Shown here: positions 52,436 to 61,815 of the stretch, piece after piece
How positions within the stretch are numbered: position 1 is the stretch's first letter
Layout of the letters: every line of letters begins with the position of its first letter
DNA from: CAWJKP01 sp963843465
GTDB taxonomy: Bacteria; Planctomycetota; Planctomycetia; Pirellulales; Thermoguttaceae
NCBI GenBank assembly: GCA_963843465.1
Contig: CAWJKP010000006.1
Span: 248,001-312,000 of the forward strand
DNA: 64,000 bases
Direction: 5' to 3'
The notes under the pieces: generated by a model
The model's database searches: none
Told to the model about the DNA's origin: nothing
The model's input: the letters and a program-made list of their open reading frames with translations, nothing else
Made by a program: the position numbers and the translations under genes

Positions 52436-53628
52436 GTGGGCTCGCTCAGTTCCAAGGAAACGGCGCAACTGTTCGATCAGTACGTGATTGCGAACTACGC
52501 GCGGTTTCCGGTCTCGCTGGTCCGCGGTGAGGGGTCCTACGTCTGGGACAGCGAGGGCGTCCGTTACCTCGATTTCTTCCCCGGCTGGGGGTGCAACTTG
52601 CTGGGCCATTGCCCCGGGCCGGTGGTCGAGGCGGTGCGGGAGCAGTTGGGCAAGCTGATCCACGTGCCCAATACCTGGTATACCGAAGTCCAGGGCCAAT
52701 GGGCCAAGGCCCTCAGCCAACGCAGCTTCGGAGGCAAGGCTTTCTTCTGCAACTCCGGCACCGAGGCCAACGAGGCGGCCATCAAGCTGGTCCGCCTGCA
52801 CACCGACGGGCGCCGCTACAAGATCATCACCTTCGACGGCGGCTTCCACGGCCGCACCCTGGGCTCGATCACCGCCACCGCCCAGCCCAAGTACCACCAG
52901 GGCCTAGGGCCGCTGATGGCCGGCTTCGTCTATTGCCCCTTCGGCGACCTGGACGCCGTCGCCCGGGCGATCGACGACGAGACCGGCGCGATCTTGATCG
53001 AGCCGATCCAAGGCGAAGGCGGCATACGCATCCCGCCCGAAGGCTTCCTCGCCGGCCTGCGGAAGCTGGCCGACCAGCGGAAGATCCTGCTGGTTTTCGA
53101 TGAGGTGCAGACCGGCTGCGGGCGGACCGGCCACTGGTTCGCTTACCAGCATTTCGGCGTCACGCCCGACGTGATGACGCTGGCCAAGGCGGTTTGCGGC
53201 GGGCTGGCCGGTGGGGCGATGTTGGTCAAGCCCGAGCTGGCCCCAAGTCTCAAGCCGGGCATGCACGCGGCCACTTTCGGCGGCAACCCCGTCGCCGCGG
53301 CCGCCGGAGTGGCCGCGCTGGAGATGATCGAGCGGGAAAAGCTGCTGGAAAAGGCCGGCCGGCTGGGCGAGATCTTCCGAGAGCGGCTCACGCGGTTGCA
53401 AGGGGAGTGCGGCATCATTCGCGAGGTCCGCGTGGTGGGCCTGATGATCGGCGTCGAGCTGGCCATCGAAGGCGCCCGACCGTCGAGGAGTGCCTCCGGC
53501 GGCGGCTGTTGATCAATTGCACGCACAAGACCGTGATCCGCCTGCTGCCGGCGATGACGCTCGAGGAATCGCAGGTGCACGAGGGCTGCGACATCCTGGA
53601 CGAGGTGTTGAAAGCCCAGGCCGCCTGA
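52436..53628 (+). CDS. argD: Acetylornithine aminotransferase (frameshift near 3' end)
   Basis: GTG 52436 (AAGGAG seven bases upstream) starts a PLP-dependent class III aminotransferase of arginine synthesis. Motifs: FCNSGTEANEAAIKL, FHGRTLGSIT, IEPIQGEGG, LLVFDEVQTGCGRTG (PLP Asp) and LAKAVCGG (catalytic Lys). The frame shifts at about 53475-53480 after MIGVELAIEGA; the remainder (VEECLRRRLLINCTHKTVIRLLP) ends at 53628. Joined, about 397 residues, a normal length. Probable one-base consensus error. Follows argB by 86 bases. Confidence 0.9.
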
Positions 53629-53640
53629 CGGCCGCGGAAC

Positions 53641-53707
53641 AAGGGGACAGTCCCCATTTGCCGGAACGGCCCGAAGGGTGCTTCGCACAAATGGGGACTG
53701 TCCTCTT
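53641..53707. repeat. Inverted repeat between argD and argF
   Basis: AAGGGGACAGTCCCCATTTG (53641-53660) and its complement (53688-53707). It lacks GTAG but has the same two-arm style. Confidence 0.7.
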
Positions 53708-53739
53708 TTCCTTTCGGCCACCAGAAGAAGGACGTGGCG

Positions 53740-54657
53740 ATGCGACATCTATTGAGCGTGGGCGACCTGACGCGACCGGAAATCGAACGCATCTTTTCCA
53801 TCAGCGAAGACCTCAAGGCCAAGTTTGCCCAAGGGCTTCGCGAGCCGCTCCTGCCCGGCCGGGTGATGGCCATGCTCTTCGAGAAGCCCTCGCTACGGAC
53901 CCGGGTGAGCTTCGAGGCCGGCATCGCCCACCTCGGCGGCAGCGCGATGTTTCTCGGCGACGACGTGGGTTTCGGCCGCCGCGAGAGCATGGCCGACTTC
54001 GGCCGCGTGCTCAGCGAGTATGCCGACGTGATCGTGGTCCGGGCCAAGAAGCACGAGACGGTTGTCAGCCTGGCCCAATACTGCTCCTGCGCGGTGATCA
54101 ATGGGTTGACCGACTACGCGCATCCCTGCCAGGCGCTGGCCGATCTGTTCACGATCCACGAGCTGGTCGGACGGCTGGAGGGTCACACCCTGGCCTGGAT
54201 CGGCGACGGCAACAACGTTGCCCGAAGCCTGGCGATGGGCTGCGGCAAGCTGGGCATGCGGTTTGTCATGGCCACGCCCTCGGCCTACCGCTTCGACGGA
54301 GGTTATTGCGACCGCTTGCGGCGGGAAGTGCCGGAGCTGGAGATGCTGGTGACCGACGACCCGGCGGAAGCCGTCCGCGACGCGGTGGCCGTCTATACCA
54401 ACGTCTGGACGAGCATGGGCCAGGAGGCGGAAGCCGACCGGCGTCGGCGCGAGTTGCGCGACTTCCAGGTCAACGTGCAGTTGATGTCGCACACGCAGAA
54501 GGGGGCCGTCTTCATGCACTGTTTGCCCGCCCACCGCGGCGAAGAAGTCACCGATGAGGTGATCGACGGCCCGCAGAGCGTCGTCGTCCAGCAGGCGGCC
54601 AACCGCATGCACGTGCAGAAGGGCATCCTCGCCTGGCTGCTGAACAACCCCGATTGA
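53740..54657 (+). CDS. argF: Ornithine carbamoyltransferase
   Basis: 305 residues from ATG 53740 (a GTG two codons earlier is also possible). Carbamoyl-phosphate motif SLRTR (family STRTR), the HPCQALADL segment for ornithine/carbamoyl binding, and HCLPAHRG with the catalytic Cys. Length is normal. Third gene of argB-argD-argF; transcribed together with argD, with a palindrome in the gap. Confidence 0.95.
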   Translation: MRHLLSVGDLTRPEIERIFSISEDLKAKFAQGLREPLLPGRVMAMLFEKPSLRTRVSFEAGIAHLGGSAMFLGDDVGFGRRESMADFGRVLSEYADVIVVRAKKHETVVSLAQYCSCAVINGLTDYAHPCQALADLFTIHELVGRLEGHTLAWIGDGNNVARSLAMGCGKLGMRFVMATPSAYRFDGGYCDRLRREVPELEMLVTDDPAEAVRDAVAVYTNVWTSMGQEAEADRRRRELRDFQVNVQLMSHTQKGAVFMHCLPAHRGEEVTDEVIDGPQSVVVQQAANRMHVQKGILAWLLNNPD

Positions 54658-54674
54658 TGGGGCGTCGCACATCC

Positions 54675-54943
54675 GTGGCACGGGCATCTTGCCCGTGGGA
54701 TGCGAAACACGGGCAAGATGCCCGTGCCACGTGCCGTCGCGCAAGCTCCTGGTATGTATGGCTTTAGACACCAGGCATCCGGTTGCCCCGCGCGGCAACT
54801 CGTTTGACGTGAACCCATCGCCGGATTAGAATAGCATCTTCTCAGTCGCGGTTCATGGCTTTTCTCCGAGGGGCACCGTAGGTTATGCTTCAGCATAACA
54901 TAACCTATTATCGGGTAAGGTGTTATGCTAAAGCATAACCTAC
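54675..54943. repeat. Two palindrome pairs between argF and the kinase
   Basis: GTGGCACGGGCATCTTGCC pair at 54675-54730 and a GTAGGTTATGCTTCAGC pair at 54878-54943 whose arms recur at 63128-63182. The latter ends one base before a GTG. Between the two nothing was recognised. Confidence 0.75.
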
Positions 54944-54982
54944 GTGTGTAATGGTCTCAACCTTGAGAGGGACGGCGGCCAA

Positions 54983-57925
54983 GTGCAGTCCTCATCTGTG
55001 CAACACCCGGAGAGTTCGTCGAGCGGCGAGTTCCGCGAGCCGAATCTGCCTGCGCCGACCGACGAGCCGACGGTGATCTCGAATCGGCCTCCGCTAGGTC
55101 CTTCCCCTCCTGCCGCGATTGCCCCCCATAGCAGTCTTGCCTATCTTGTGCCGGGAAGTCGCTTGGGCCATTTCGAGGTGCGGGAGTACGTCGGCGGCGG
55201 CGGGATGGGGAAAGTGTTCCGGGCAATCAATACGGGCCTGGGACGGCCTGTTGCCCTGAAGGTCCTGACGCGGGAGCAGGCGGCCGAACCGGAAACGCTG
55301 CTGCGGTTCCGCAACGAGGCCCGCAATGCGGCCCGGCTGAACCACGACAACATCGTGCAAGTCTATTATGTCGGCGAGGACAACGGTCTGCCGTTCATCG
55401 CCTTCGAGTACGTCGAGGGCGTCAACCTCCGCTCGCTGGTCGAGCAGAGGGGTCCCTTGCCGCTGGCCGAGGCCGTCAGCTATACGCTTCAGGTTGCCGA
55501 GGCCTTGGCGCACGCGGCCGGGCGGAACGTGGTCCACCGCGACATCAAGCCGTCCAACGTGCTGATCACGCCCGACAACCGGGCGAAGCTCATCGACATG
55601 GGACTGGCACGCCTGCAGAAGATGGACGACTCGGCGGTGGACCTGACCGCCAGCGGCGTGACCCTGGGCACTTTCGACTACATCTCCCCCGAGCAAGCCC
55701 GCGACCCCCGCAACGCCGACGTGCGAAGCGACATTTATTCGCTGGGCTGCACGCTGTTTTACATGCTCTCCGGCCGCCCGCCGTTCCCCGAGGGGACCGT
55801 GCTGCAGAAGCTCTTGCAGCACCAGGGCGACGACCCGCCCGACATCCGCGCCGCCCGCCCCAACCTCCCCGAAGAGGTATCGCGGGTCTTGCGGAAGATG
55901 ATGGCGAAGGATCCCCACCGCCGCTACCAGGACCCGGCCAAGCTGATCTTCGCCCTTCTTTCCTTGGCCGAGGTGGCGGGGCTCAAGCCCCTGGGCTCCG
56001 CTCAGACGCTCTGGATTACGCCCAGGCCGTCCCAGGCCAGCTTCGTCGAAAAGCACCTCCCCTGGTTAGCGCCGATTGCCGCCCTGGCCGGAATGGTGCT
56101 GGTCTTGCAGCTAGTCTGGTCTCTCGCCGGGACCTCGGGCGGTTCCCCACCCGGGCTGCCTTTGGGATCCGACGAATCGCAAACACTTGCCTCGCCGGGC
56201 GACTCGCCTGCTGCCAAGAGTACTCTCGGCCAGCGGAAGCCGAGCCCTGCAACTCCCTTGGCCAAGCCGCCCGCCCGTCCGGTTTCCGCTTCCGTTGTCC
56301 CCGGCGATCGGCGACCGGACCGCCCGGCGTCCGGAGATTCCCCACGGAGTCCACAAGCCAGCCACGCGGCGAAGCCTACGGGAGGCCCGGTGGCGAGCGT
56401 GCCTGTCGTGCCGTCGGTCGAGAATCCACCCAAGGCGACCGTGTCCCCACGGCCTGACGGCGATGGGCTGTCGCCTGAGGGGACCACCGCACGCACGGCG
56501 GGGGAAGACGTCTCGCCGGGATTGACGGCCCCGCCGGACGTGAAGGCGACTGCCGCCCCCCCCCAGCCTAACGACGAACGACTGCCGGCCGGGGCGCCCT
56601 CGCCAGCGGCGGAGTTGAAAGACCCGGCCCGCAAATCGCCCACGGCGGAATCGCCAACAGCGGGCCAGGCAACACCGCCGCCGACCGTGGCACCGTTGGT
56701 GGTCACGGGGACCGCCGAGCTCGACGACGCCGCGGGTCCCCCGTTCGGCCCACGACGCTTCCGCACCCTGGCCTTGGCCTGCGCGGCGGCCCGCTCCGGC
56801 GAAACCATCGAAATCTGTTTCAATGGGCGCCGAGAAGAGAGGCCGATCCAGGTATCCAGTTCGGGCGTCACGATCCGCGTGGGCGAGGGGTTCCATCCGC
56901 GGATCGTCTTCCAGCCCGACGGCAGCGACCCGGCCAAGTGCCCGCGGAGCATGATCCGCCTGTCCGGCGGCGAACTCACGCTCCAGGATCTTTCGTTGGA
57001 ACTGGAAGTCCCCCGCCTGGTGGCGGCCGAGAACTGGTCGCTGGTCCAGCTCTCGCCGGGCCAGTCGCTGAAGCTCAACCGCTGTTGGCTGACCATCCGC
57101 AACGCCTCGAACCAGCAGACGGCCTATCATCCGGACGTGGCCTTCGTCCGCGTCTTGGGCTCCCCGGGTATGGACCCGGTGATCGGCGACGAAGCCCTGC
57201 CGGAGCCGGCCTCGCTGGTTCTGGCCGATTGCGTTGCCCGGGGCGAGGCCACCTTTCTCAAGTCCGACGGGCCGCAGCCCATCGAGTTGTCTTGGAACAA
57301 CGGCCTCCTGGCAACCACCGAACGGCTCTTCTCGGCCGAGGGCGGCGAGCAATCACCCCGCCCGGGCCAGGGCGTCCGCTTGCAGCTCGACCATTTGACG
57401 GCCGATCTCCGCGGCGGGCTCTGCCGGTTGGCCCGCAGCGAATACGCTCCGCACCAGTTGCGCTGCCGTATCCAGTGCGCCCAGAGTATGCTCTTCGGAT
57501 CGGCCAAGTCACCGCTGGTAGAGCAAGTCACCTTCGCCAGCGGTGATGACTGTCTGGCGGCCATCTCCTGGGACGGCCGTCAGAACAGTTACCCTGGCTT
57601 TCTCATCTTCTGGCGGATTCAGCAGCTTGACGACAGCCCGTCCAAAGAGATGACGTTCGACGCCTGGAAGACCTATTGGGGGCCGGAGCACGAAAGCCAG
57701 CCCGGCGCCGGGCCAATCGGCTGGTCCACGTCGGCCAACGTCTCCGGCCCTCTCCACCAGCGCGGCCCCGCGGACTACGCCGCCGCCGGCGACAAGACCG
57801 CCGACCGTCCCATCGCCGGCATGATCCTCTCCCGTCTGCCGCCGCCGCCCCGGGAAGACGACGCCGCCAGCGAGCCTGCCCAGCCCGTTGAGTCCCCCTC
57901 TCCCTCCGGGAGAGGGTCGGGATGA
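54983..57925 (+). CDS. Membrane Ser/Thr protein kinase with C-terminal extracytoplasmic domain
   Basis: 980 residues from GTG 54983 (GAGAGGG ten bases upstream); a GTG at 54944 would also keep the frame but has no RBS and abuts a palindrome. Kinase domain about residues 64-330: Gly loop VGGGGMGKVF, Lys93 in VALKVL, catalytic HRDIKPSN (185-192), DMGLA instead of DFG (Met is a common variant) and GTFDYISPEQA. Then one membrane helix (about 363-383), a long Pro/Ser/Ala linker and a beta-rich C-terminal region (IRVGEGFHPRIVF and others), presumably outside the cell. PknB-like environmental sensing is inferred. The last residues SPSPSGRGSG come from a read-through repeat. Confidence 0.87.
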   Translation: MQSSSVQHPESSSSGEFREPNLPAPTDEPTVISNRPPLGPSPPAAIAPHSSLAYLVPGSRLGHFEVREYVGGGGMGKVFRAINTGLGRPVALKVLTREQAAEPETLLRFRNEARNAARLNHDNIVQVYYVGEDNGLPFIAFEYVEGVNLRSLVEQRGPLPLAEAVSYTLQVAEALAHAAGRNVVHRDIKPSNVLITPDNRAKLIDMGLARLQKMDDSAVDLTASGVTLGTFDYISPEQARDPRNADVRSDIYSLGCTLFYMLSGRPPFPEGTVLQKLLQHQGDDPPDIRAARPNLPEEVSRVLRKMMAKDPHRRYQDPAKLIFALLSLAEVAGLKPLGSAQTLWITPRPSQASFVEKHLPWLAPIAALAGMVLVLQLVWSLAGTSGGSPPGLPLGSDESQTLASPGDSPAAKSTLGQRKPSPATPLAKPPARPVSASVVPGDRRPDRPASGDSPRSPQASHAAKPTGGPVASVPVVPSVENPPKATVSPRPDGDGLSPEGTTARTAGEDVSPGLTAPPDVKATAAPPQPNDERLPAGAPSPAAELKDPARKSPTAESPTAGQATPPPTVAPLVVTGTAELDDAAGPPFGPRRFRTLALACAAARSGETIEICFNGRREERPIQVSSSGVTIRVGEGFHPRIVFQPDGSDPAKCPRSMIRLSGGELTLQDLSLELEVPRLVAAENWSLVQLSPGQSLKLNRCWLTIRNASNQQTAYHPDVAFVRVLGSPGMDPVIGDEALPEPASLVLADCVARGEATFLKSDGPQPIELSWNNGLLATTERLFSAEGGEQSPRPGQGVRLQLDHLTADLRGGLCRLARSEYAPHQLRCRIQCAQSMLFGSAKSPLVEQVTFASGDDCLAAISWDGRQNSYPGFLIFWRIQQLDDSPSKEMTFDAWKTYWGPEHESQPGAGPIGWSTSANVSGPLHQRGPADYAAAGDKTADRPIAGMILSRLPPPPREDDAASEPAQPVESPSPSGRGSG

Positions 57926-57940
57926 GGGGGATCTTCGCCC

Positions 57941-57997
57941 GTAGGACGGATTGCTAATCCGTCCGGAAATCGTGGACGGATTAGCAATCCGTCCTAC
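57941..57997. repeat. GTAG palindrome pair (GGACGGATT type)
   Basis: GTAGGACGGATTGC unit at 57941-57964 and its exact complement at 57974-57997; same arms as 841-864 and 61208-61264. Confidence 0.85.
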
Positions 57998-58086
57998 GAG
58001 TATCTTGAGAGAATCCCCCGCGGTGATTCTACGCGAGCGTGCCGGGCGTTATAAAGGTTTACGGTTGTCGCCATTCGGATCGGTCT

Positions 58087-58173
58087 GTAGGGAACGCCCT
58101 CCGTGGCGTTCCGGGCGTTCGGAGAAGCGTCGCCCAGCGTTCGCCACGGAAGGCCACGGAGGGCGTTCCCTAC
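58087..58173. repeat. GTAG palindrome pair (GGAACGCCCTCC type)
   Basis: GTAGGGAACGCCCTCCG at 58087-58112; inverse CGGAGGGCGTTCCCTAC at 58152-58173. Fills much of 57926-58250. Confidence 0.8.
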
Positions 58174-58250
58174 AGGCGGAAGTTATTTCTCGGCCGGGCC
58201 CAAAGGTTCTTCATGACCGCTCCCCAGGGGGCGGCCGAAAGGAGCGTCTT

Positions 58251-61156
58251 ATGTCAAGATTACTGACCTGTCTCACCCTGGCCGTGCTGTCCTGGGCCGC
58301 CGTGGCCGCGGGCGACGATGCCTTCTACCGGGTCCCGATCGGCGATCTGAAGCTTACAGAAGGAAGCCTTCCGGACCACTGGGATACGGTGGTCGACTGG
58401 CGATGGGGCCAATCGGGCGAAGCGATGGTCCCTTACGCCGTTCTGGACGGCGACGGCGAAGCGTATGTCCAAATGACCCAGTTCCCCGGCCGGCGCTGGA
58501 GGGGGGGAACGGTCGCGGTCCAGGGAAGCGCGATCTTCGTCCGTACTCCCAAGACCGGCCAAGACGTCGCCGGACGGCTCTTCGCCCCCAAGCAGGATTG
58601 GAGCGGGATGGTCGGCGCGCGGTTCAAAATCCCTGCATCCAAGGCCCAATCGGAGGCCCGGCAGGCGTTCTTTAACGCCAAAGAGTCGCATTACGAAGAG
58701 TTGCTGGCCCGCGACATCCCCGGCGGGGCCTGGTTTCGCCATCAGGTGAAGGAAGCGAAGCTGGCCCTGGGACAAAACCCAGTGCCGGGATCGCCGATGG
58801 CAGTCCCCGGCTTCCAGCAGCGGGACGATTTTGGCCACACCTACGATCTGTTCTCCGGCGGCCGCGCCATGAGCGAGAACCTACAGCTCGACCGGCAGCT
58901 CCCGCCGGGTCGGGCCCACCAGGAAGGCAGTGTCAAGATCGACTCGCTCCAGGGAATCACCATCCGCCAGATCGATTGGAAGGACCGCATCAAGGACCTC
59001 AAGCCGGAGCTTGATCCCCTGGCGGCCGCGATCCCCGCCGATCAACACGCGGTCTTCTTCGCCGGTTTCCAGGCGGCGGTGCGGGTGGCCGACGAGGCCT
59101 CGCGCCAGGGCGTGCCCGTGCTGCGAATGGCCGATCCCCGCGCGGAGGACGCGCAAACCGAACAGCGCTACCAGCGGCAGCTTGGCCTGTCGATGACCGA
59201 GGCCTCGCGGCTGCTCGGACCGAGGCTGGTCCGCAGCGTGGCGCTGACCGGCTCGGACACCTACTTCCCCACGGGCACGGATGTTGCCGTGCTGTTTGAA
59301 AGCCCCCGGCCGGTCGTGCTGGAGAACCTGATCCTGGCTCAAGTCGGCATGGCGGCGGCCAAGGACCAGGAGGCCCAACCGATCAAGGGCGAAGTGGGCG
59401 GCGTGAGCTACCGGGGATTCCGCTCGCCCGACCGGCGGATTTCCAGCTACGTGGCCCGGCTCAACAGCGTGGTGGTCGTGACCAATTCCCCATACCAGTT
59501 GCAGCGGCTGGCCGAAGTGCAAAGCGGCAAGTCGCCCTCGATCGCCTCGTTGCCGGAGTATGTCTTCTTCCGCAACCGCTACCCGCGGGGCCATGCGGAC
59601 GAAACGGGCCTGGTCTTCCTCAGCGACGCCACCATCCGCCGCTGGTGCGGGCCGAAGTGGCGGATCGCCAACTCCCGCCGCACCCGCGACGCCGCCGTGC
59701 TGGCCGAGCTTCAGGCATCCCAAGCGGACGCCCTGGTCCACGGAGGCGGTTCCGTTAGCCCCGGCGGCCACGCCGGCCTCAAGCCGGGGCCGATCTACAC
59801 CGACCTGGCAACCGCCTCGGCCGGAGAGCTGACGCTCACCGAGCAGGGCGTGACCTTATCGACCCTGGGCACGCTCGCCTTCCTGACGCCCATCGCCGAA
59901 ATGCCGCTGGAGGAAGTCACCACGAGCGAGGCCCAAGCCTACAACCTCTGGCGCGACGGGTACGAGAGAAACTGGAGCTGGGCCTTCGACCCGATCGCCT
60001 TGCGCCTCACGCTCCGCGACAGTAAGCTGGCCGCCGATTTGAGCGTGATGCCGCTGATCCTGGGCTCGGAGTACCGCGAGCTGGCCGCCATTTCCCAGGG
60101 CGGGAAGTTTGCTCCCAATGCCGGCGACCCGCACGGGGCAAGGGTCCATTTCATCCTCGCCCTGGACCCCAAGTCGCCCATGTTCCAGAACTACGGCAAT
60201 CTGTTGGCGTCGATGATCCACGGCGCGTCGCTGGGCTGGATCGGCTCTTCGCTGGCGATCTACGCCGACGCCGATCCCTTCTGGCAGGAGTTGGCTAAGC
60301 AGAAGGACCAGGAGCGTGGCCGGTTCCTGGAGCAGAACCTCGGACGCCTGCCTCTGGCCGTGCAAATCGACGTCTCCAACGGCCTGAAGCTGGCGGCCTT
60401 TCTGGCCGGCGCGCGGACCTGGATCGAGCAGTCGTCGCCGGGGATGGTCCGCTACGACACGCTCAGCTACCACGATCAGCCCTACGTCAAGGTTTCGCCG
60501 ACCGATCGCGCGCGAACGTCGGGGGGCCCGCCGGGCGAGCTGGCCCTCTACTATTCGGCTTCCGGCGACGCCCTGATCCTCACGCTCCGCGAAGACCTGC
60601 TCCATCGGGCCCTCGACCGGCAAATCGCCCGGGCCAAGGCCAAGGAGCCGGCCGACCAACCGGCCGACGCCGCGAAGCCCGTCGGCAACGGCGGCCAGAG
60701 CCAGGCTGCCGGGCCGTTGGCGAAGCCCCGCCCCTGGCTGGGAGCCAACGTCGGCTTGCAGGTCGACCAGCAGGCGATCGAGTACCTGATGAACCTCTCC
60801 GCGCGGGAGATTCGGGACGGGATGCAGCTTCGCGCCTGGGGCAACCTGCCGATCCTCAACGAGTGGAAGCGACGCTACCCCAAGGAAGACCCGGTCGAGG
60901 TTCACGGGCGGCTCTGGCACACCGAGCTAGTCTGTCCGGGCGGAGGCCGCTACCAGTGGAATGAACAGTTCCAGACGATGGAGTCGACGGTCTATGGGCA
61001 TCCCGGCCAGCCCCAAAAGGTCCGGCCGCCCCGCCCGTGTTGGCCGGCTTCCGCTTCGTCGACTTCGGCCTGACCTTCGAGGACCAGGGCCTCCGCGCAG
61101 CGGTCAGCCTGGAACGTCGCTTGGAGAAGAAGACCGAAGAGAAGCCGGCCCAGTGA
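58251..61156 (+). CDS. Very large secreted protein of unknown function (3' frameshift)
   Basis: ATG 58251 (AAAGGAG six bases upstream) starts a signal peptide (MSRLLTCLTLAVLSWAAVAAG). The mature roughly 940 residues have alternating helical and beta regions, with no catalytic motif recognised. A glycine/aromatic pattern and RYPRGHADETGL, HFILALDPKSPMFQNYGNLL segments may help recognise orthologues. The frame breaks at about 61017-61033 and the true end, from the frame PPVLAGFRFVDFGLTFEDQGLR, is the TGA at 61156. Length suggests a planctomycete surface or bulk-secreted protein. Confidence 0.72.
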
Positions 61157-61207
61157 GCGGGCGGTTCCTTAGCCACGGATGGAACAGGGAACAACACGGA
61201 TGCTTCC

Positions 61208-61264
61208 GTAGGACGGATTGCTAATCCGTCCACAATCTCCGGACGGACTAGCAATCCGTCCTAC
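61208..61264. repeat. GTAG palindrome pair (GGACGGATT type)
   Basis: GTAGGACGGATTGC at 61208-61231; near-complement at 61241-61264 with one substitution. Third occurrence of the type. Confidence 0.8.
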
Positions 61265-61322
61265 GGGCAAATCCTGAAGTTGTCCTTCGGGCCGGAACGG
61301 ACGCAAAAGGGGACATCTGGAG

Positions 61323-61571
61323 ATGCCTCTGAATCTCACGAACGAACAAGTACAGGCCATTCGGGAAGGCAAACCCGTTCGGATCGTACCACCGGAAGTG
61401 GGTGAGGAATGTGTCGTGCTCCGGAAAGATGCGTACGAGAAAATCAAGCATCTCTTCTATGACGATAGCGAACCTGATCCCGCCAGGCTCTATAGCTTCG
61501 CGAGCGTTATCATGGCCGAAGACGATGCGAATGATCCCGCGCTGGATAGTTACCAGAAATACAAGCGATGA
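61323..61571 (+). CDS. Antitoxin-like small protein
   Basis: 82 residues. The form PLNLTNEQVQAIREGKPVRIVPPEVGEECVVLRKDAYEKI, ending VMAEDDANDPALDSYQKYKR, resembles short proteins that precede PemK/MazF-type toxins in planctomycetes and cyanobacteria. The TGA overlaps the ATG at 61568 (ATGA), where a toxin start MKRGD is followed by out-of-family sequence and a palindrome. Thus an orphan antitoxin with a lost partner is the likely reading; family membership is recalled, not computed. Confidence 0.5.
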   Translation: MPLNLTNEQVQAIREGKPVRIVPPEVGEECVVLRKDAYEKIKHLFYDDSEPDPARLYSFASVIMAEDDANDPALDSYQKYKR

Positions 61572-61641
61572 AACGTGGCGACTCGAATGTCATCACCATC
61601 CGGCAGCAGGACGTGCTCGATACTACTACCGCGGCACGAAA
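61568..61641 (+). pseudogene. Possible relic of PemK/MazF-like toxin start
   Basis: The ATG at 61568 reads MKRGDS, then no MazF-type motif follows and a palindrome element begins at 61642. Only the first five residues agree with the toxin family, so this is weak. Nothing else is assigned up to 61815. Confidence 0.2.
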
Positions 61642-61700
61642 GTACGTCAGGCTTTCCAGCCTGACAGGACAGGCAGGTCAGGCTGGAAAGCCTGACGTAC
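61642..61700. repeat. Palindrome pair (GTACGTCAGGCTTTCC type)
   Basis: GTACGTCAGGCTTTCCAGCC at 61642-61665 and its complement at 61677-61700. GTAC replaces GTAG. Confidence 0.75.
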
Positions 61701-61815
61701 ATGATTTCTTTCGTGCCGGGGGAATAATGGCAAGCTCTCGCGGGATACGATGGATCAAATCGACGTTTGTCTCAAAGCGGCGCTCGGCCTGCCTTGATTC
61801 ACTCCACGCCGCTCG

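Noticed and set aside
54878..54943. Rho-independent terminator for argF
   Set aside because: There is a symmetric hairpin but no U-tract, and the same arms recur at 63128 in an unrelated context, so it belongs to the repeat family.
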